Below, one piece after another: positions 29,436 through 31,640 of a stretch of DNA of 31,640 bases. Below the pieces are notes generated by a model. That model was not told the DNA's origin, did no database searches, and saw only the letters and a list, made by a program, of their open reading frames with translations. The stretch comes from a virus: positions 1 through 31,640 of the IMG/VR virus record IMGVR_UViG_3300027963_000026; one strand, 5' to 3'. Position 1 is the first letter of the stretch, and every line of letters begins with the position of its first letter. The position numbers and the translations under genes are program-made.

Positions 29436-30084
29436 TATTTTAATTAATGGAGATTTCAGAGATTATGAATATCCTAAAGGTATAACTATTACAGACCCTC
29501 CATATAATCAAAACTACCATTATAGTAATTATAAAGACAATTTAAAAAAAGATGAATATTTATTATTATTATCTTCAATAAAAAAACCTTGCGTTATTAT
29601 ACACTATCCAGAGGAAACTATAAATTTACTTCCTAATATTTTTGGAAAATGTGAGCAAGTTGTTTCTTGGGTTTATAATTCTAATACAGGTAAACAACAT
29701 AGGCTTATTTCTTGGTGGGGTTGTAAACCAGATTTTTCTAAATTGACACAACCTTATAAAAATCCAAATGATAAAAGGGTAAAAAAATTGATTGAATCTG
29801 GTAGAAGTGGTGCTAAATTATATGATTGGTGGGAGATACAGCAAATTAAAAATGTTAGTAAAGAAAAAACAGAGCATCCTTGTCAAATACCAGAAGAGGT
29901 TATTAAAAGAATTTTATTGACAACAGTAAATAAAGATGAAACAGTAATAGACCCATTTTCTGGAAGTGGAACTGTTTTAAAAGTATGTAATGATTATGGA
30001 TATAATTCAATAGGATATGAAATTGATAGTAAATATTGTGATATAATTAAACAAAGATTAAAACCAAAGACAAATGAAATTTAG
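29428..30084 (+). CDS. DNA adenine methyltransferase (class beta)
   Basis: A 218-residue S-adenosylmethionine-dependent methyltransferase of the N6-adenine/N4-cytosine group. The catalytic motif IV is DPPY at 23-26, and the cofactor motif DPFSGSGT is at 175-182. This order, catalytic motif first, defines class beta. KTEHPCQIPEEVIKRIL (147-163) is also typical. It modifies phage or host DNA, probably against restriction. The gene is more AT-rich than its neighbours and is bounded by a perfect 21-bp direct repeat, so it looks like a mobile cassette placed between two DnaA-like genes. The recognition site cannot be read from sequence alone. Confidence 0.92.
   Translation: MNNILINGDFRDYEYPKGITITDPPYNQNYHYSNYKDNLKKDEYLLLLSSIKKPCVIIHYPEETINLLPNIFGKCEQVVSWVYNSNTGKQHRLISWWGCKPDFSKLTQPYKNPNDKRVKKLIESGRSGAKLYDWWEIQQIKNVSKEKTEHPCQIPEEVIKRILLTTVNKDETVIDPFSGSGTVLKVCNDYGYNSIGYEIDSKYCDIIKQRLKPKTNEI
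30058..30078 (+). repeat. 21-bp direct repeat, right copy
   Basis: Identical to 29412-29432. It spans the last codons of the methyltransferase and the ATG (30074) of the following gene, so both copies place an ATG and a K-P-K-T-N-E reading at the same point. Confidence 0.9.
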
Positions 30085-30436
30085 AGAATCAGAAATTAAC
30101 AGGCTATCGGATGCTTGTTGCAAAGAATTTAACGTAAATATTGATGACTTTTTTATTAAAAGCAGAAGAAGAATTTTAGTGGATGCGAGGAGAACATTTT
30201 TCCATATCATTAAAAACTTTTACGATATTAACGAATTAGAGATGAGTATATCTTTACCTTTTAATTACCATAGAACTACAATTATGTTTCAGGTAGATTG
30301 TGCAGATGATCTCATAAAGTTTGATAGTAAATACCTTGAAAAATATAAGAAGGTTTATAAGAGCTTTACTGGAAGTAACTTTGAGGTCAAAGAACCTAAT
30401 AAAAGAAATTACAAAAAGAAGTTTAAACAAAATTAA
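30074..30436 (+). CDS. Second DnaA domain IV-like DNA-binding protein
   Basis: A 120-residue protein. VNIDDFFIKSRRRILVDARR at 21-40 and NYHRTTIMFQVDCAD at 64-78 fit the two-helix signature of DnaA domain IV, in which a basic loop and a DHTTV-like helix contact DNA. There is no ATPase domain. The C-terminal tail is basic (KEPNKRNYKKKFKQN). It starts 10 bases inside the end of the adenine methyltransferase and ends just before the initiator gene, so it could assist origin binding or control. Confidence 0.78.
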   Translation: MKFRESEINRLSDACCKEFNVNIDDFFIKSRRRILVDARRTFFHIIKNFYDINELEMSISLPFNYHRTTIMFQVDCADDLIKFDSKYLEKYKKVYKSFTGSNFEVKEPNKRNYKKKFKQN

Positions 30437-30438
30437 TA

Positions 30439-31065
30439 ATGAGTGGCTATTATTATACCCTACCGGCAGATATTTTTTATGACAAAAAGTTATCGGTAAA
30501 CGCTAAACTATTGTTTTGCCTAATAGCCAATTTTTGTAATAAGTATGGGAAATGCTATGTAAGTAATAAGCACTTGGGAGAAACTTTGGATAGGTCGGAA
30601 TCTACCATTTCTCGGCTTGTTTCAGAGCTTGTAGAAGCAGGTTATTTGAACTCAATAGTAGATAAAAACGATAGCAATAAACGCACTCTTACCCTATACG
30701 CAAAAATGCCTATACCTATACGCAAAAATGAGGATACCTATACGCAAAAATGCGAAGATAATAATACTATATATAATACTACTAAACTTAATATATTCAA
30801 AGAGGTAATTTCTTATTTAAACGAGAAGGCAAATACAAACTTTAAAGAAAGTAATAAAGCCAACCAAAGAATGATAAGTGCAAGGATGGATGAAGGCCAT
30901 ACATTAGAAGATTTTAAAACAGTAGTTGATAATATGGTTGCTAAATGGAAAGGAACAGAATGGGAACAATATTTAAGACCACAAACTTTATTCCAAGCAA
31001 GTAAATTCGAAAATTATCTTAACTTTGTAAAACAAGAACCTAAAACCAATAAAATTATAATATGA
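30439..31065 (+). CDS. Lambda-O-like replication initiator
   Basis: A 208-residue two-domain protein. Residues 1-85 are a winged helix-turn-helix (DKKLSVNAKLLFCLIANFCN, then LGETLDRSESTISRLVSELV). A linker at 86-115 is encoded by the iteron cluster. Residues 120-195 form the phage C-terminal domain (VISYLNEKANTNFKESNKAN, then ARMDEGHTLEDFKTVVDN and QYLRPQTLFQASKFENYLN) known from phage replisome organisers. It should bind the iterons in its own gene, melt the adjacent AT-rich segment and load the phage DnaB. Its stop overlaps the methyltransferase start as ATGA. Confidence 0.9.
   Translation: MSGYYYTLPADIFYDKKLSVNAKLLFCLIANFCNKYGKCYVSNKHLGETLDRSESTISRLVSELVEAGYLNSIVDKNDSNKRTLTLYAKMPIPIRKNEDTYTQKCEDNNTIYNTTKLNIFKEVISYLNEKANTNFKESNKANQRMISARMDEGHTLEDFKTVVDNMVAKWKGTEWEQYLRPQTLFQASKFENYLNFVKQEPKTNKIII
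30693..30752. repeat. Three 22-bp iterons, probable replication origin
   Basis: CCTATACGCAAAAATG occurs without error at 30693, 30715 and 30737, a period of exactly 22 bases. Since 22 is not a multiple of 3, the copies are read in three different frames (YAKM, IRKN, TQKC), so DNA and not protein is under selection. An AT-rich stretch (30758-30805) follows and could be the melting site. This matches the layout of ori within lambda O. Confidence 0.85.
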
Positions 31066-31640
31066 AACACGGATCACTTTTTTCAGGTATCGGAGGATTT
31101 GAACTTGCTGCCCAGTGGATGGGATGGGATAATATTTTCCATTGCGAGTGGAACGAGTTCGGACAAAAAGTATTAAAATATCATTTCCCTAAATCAATAA
31201 GTTATGCAGACATTACAAAAACAGATTTCTCTATTCACAGAGAAACAATTGACATTCTCACAGGAGGATTCCCTTGCCAACCATACTCAACAGCAGGAAA
31301 AAGGCTTGGAAAAGAAGACGAACGCCATCTATGGCCCGAAATGTTACGAGCAATTCGAGAGATTAAACCACGTTGGATTGTGGGCGAAAACGTACTCGGA
31401 CTTATTAATTGGTCAGAAGGGTTGGTATTCGAAGAGGTGCAATCTGACTTGGAAGCTGAAGGGTACGAAGTACAACCGTATGTACTTCCAGCTGCAAGCG
31501 TTGGTGCACCCCACAAAAGAGATAGGGTTTGGTTCGTTGCCCACTCCGACAGCATCGGATTGGAAGGGGGGATGTACGAGAGCGGGAGAGAACGCAAAGT
31601 TTCAAGACAGTATGCTACAACATTACATCCACGCAAGACA
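31062..31640 (+). CDS. dcm: C5 cytosine DNA methyltransferase, 5' part (continues at window start)
   Basis: N-terminal 193 codons of the 260-residue methyltransferase whose end is at 1-331. Visible motifs: I (SLFSGIGGFELAA at 4-16), IV with the catalytic Cys (GGFPCQPYSTAGK), VI (GENVLGL) and VIII (KRDRVWFVA). The ATG overlaps the initiator stop by 4 bases. The cytosine is held by the ENV motif and attacked by the Cys of PCQ. The gene is interrupted only because the circular genome was opened here. From codon 48 on it also contains a long open +1 frame. Confidence 0.95.
   Translation, partial: MKHGSLFSGIGGFELAAQWMGWDNIFHCEWNEFGQKVLKYHFPKSISYADITKTDFSIHRETIDILTGGFPCQPYSTAGKRLGKEDERHLWPEMLRAIREIKPRWIVGENVLGLINWSEGLVFEEVQSDLEAEGYEVQPYVLPAASVGAPHKRDRVWFVAHSDSIGLEGGMYESGRERKVSRQYATTLHPRKT
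31204..31640 (+). CDS. Overprinted +1-frame protein within dcm (5' part)
   Basis: The +1 frame is open from 31201 onward, and its first ATG is 31204. Stops lie just upstream (31174, 31198). The translation starts MQTLQKQISLFTEKQLTFSQ and continues NAIYGPKCYEQFERLNHVGL, WAKTYSDLLIGQKGWYSKRC and NLTWKLKGTKYNRMYFQLQ. This reads as structured sequence with many Trp, Tyr and Cys. I recall closely similar stretches in proteins of Bacteroidetes phages, but that was not checked. The frame continues across the circular junction to 539. No strong ribosome-binding signal is visible, so translation could be coupled to or shifted from the methyltransferase. Confidence 0.5.
   Translation, partial: MQTLQKQISLFTEKQLTFSQEDSLANHTQQQEKGLEKKTNAIYGPKCYEQFERLNHVGLWAKTYSDLLIGQKGWYSKRCNLTWKLKGTKYNRMYFQLQALVHPTKEIGFGSLPTPTASDWKGGCTRAGENAKFQDSMLQHYIHAR
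31514..31640. repeat. 127-bp terminal overlap, identical to 1-127
   Basis: The last 127 bases repeat the first 127 exactly. The length and the fact that a gene reads through it point to assembly overlap of a circular or circularly permuted genome, not a biological terminal repeat. True genome length is 31,513 bp. Confidence 0.9.

Noticed and set aside
31235-31636. Open frame on the reverse strand over the methyltransferase (133 codons)
   Set aside because: The translation is rich in Ser, Pro and Leu with no recognisable block, lies antisense to two forward frames and has no upstream signal. It is most likely a by-product of the GC-richer composition.

Overview
The window is the genome of a small siphovirus-type phage of a Bacteroidetes host, opened inside a gene. 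Bases 1-127 recur exactly as the last 127 bases (31514-31640), so the contig closes into a circle of 31,513 bp. A cytosine methyltransferase gene reads in frame through the junction (31062 to 31640, continuing to 331). The host assignment rests on the low GC content, A-rich leaders without Shine-Dalgarno sequences, promoters of the Bacteroidetes form (TTTG, 20 bases, TAnnTTTG or a close variant) and the families of the phage genes. No integrase, excisionase or classical lysogeny repressor was found. There is no tRNA, CRISPR array or reverse transcriptase.

Layout. Reverse strand, 21858 down to 3162: one long late operon. It starts with a small protein, then the terminase small and large subunits, a portal with a long C-terminal extension, a GIY-YIG endonuclease, the prohead protease and an HK97-type capsid protein. 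Next come the head-tail connectors, a fibre-like protein with its own promoter, a tail terminator, two tandem paralogous tail-tube proteins, tail assembly chaperones joined by a -1 frameshift, the tape measure and a large tail-tip protein. The lysis cassette follows (membrane proteins, lysozyme, lipoprotein resembling a unimolecular spanin), and the operon ends with a metallophosphoesterase and a RusA resolvase. Forward strand, 22104 to 31640 and on to 3065: HNH endonuclease, small unknown genes, then a replication and recombination module. That module holds an ERF annealing protein, a lambda-exonuclease-like nuclease, an SSB-like protein, two proteins resembling DnaA domain IV, an adenine methyltransferase, a lambda-O-like initiator, the cytosine methyltransferase, a helix-turn-helix (HTH) protein, DnaB and a dNTP pyrophosphohydrolase. 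The two arms diverge at about 21.86-22.1 kb and converge at about 3.1 kb.

Two long non-coding stretches flank the small-gene cluster at 23.2-24.6 kb: 22461-23205 and 24601-25319. Both carry AGTTAAA-type repeats followed by CCTATGT motifs. The first also starts with a promoter and a segment that folds like a small RNA. The replication origin is probably inside the initiator gene, where three identical 16-bp iterons sit at an exact 22-bp period.

The most unusual signal is a 282-codon open frame laid over the cytosine methyltransferase in the +1 frame (31204 through the junction to 539). Its translation looks like a conserved phage protein, not noise, and it ends in a small helix-turn-helix domain. 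Other points of interest are the adenine methyltransferase cassette bounded by a perfect 21-bp direct repeat and the consistent promoter family. All functional calls come from reading motifs; no database search was run.
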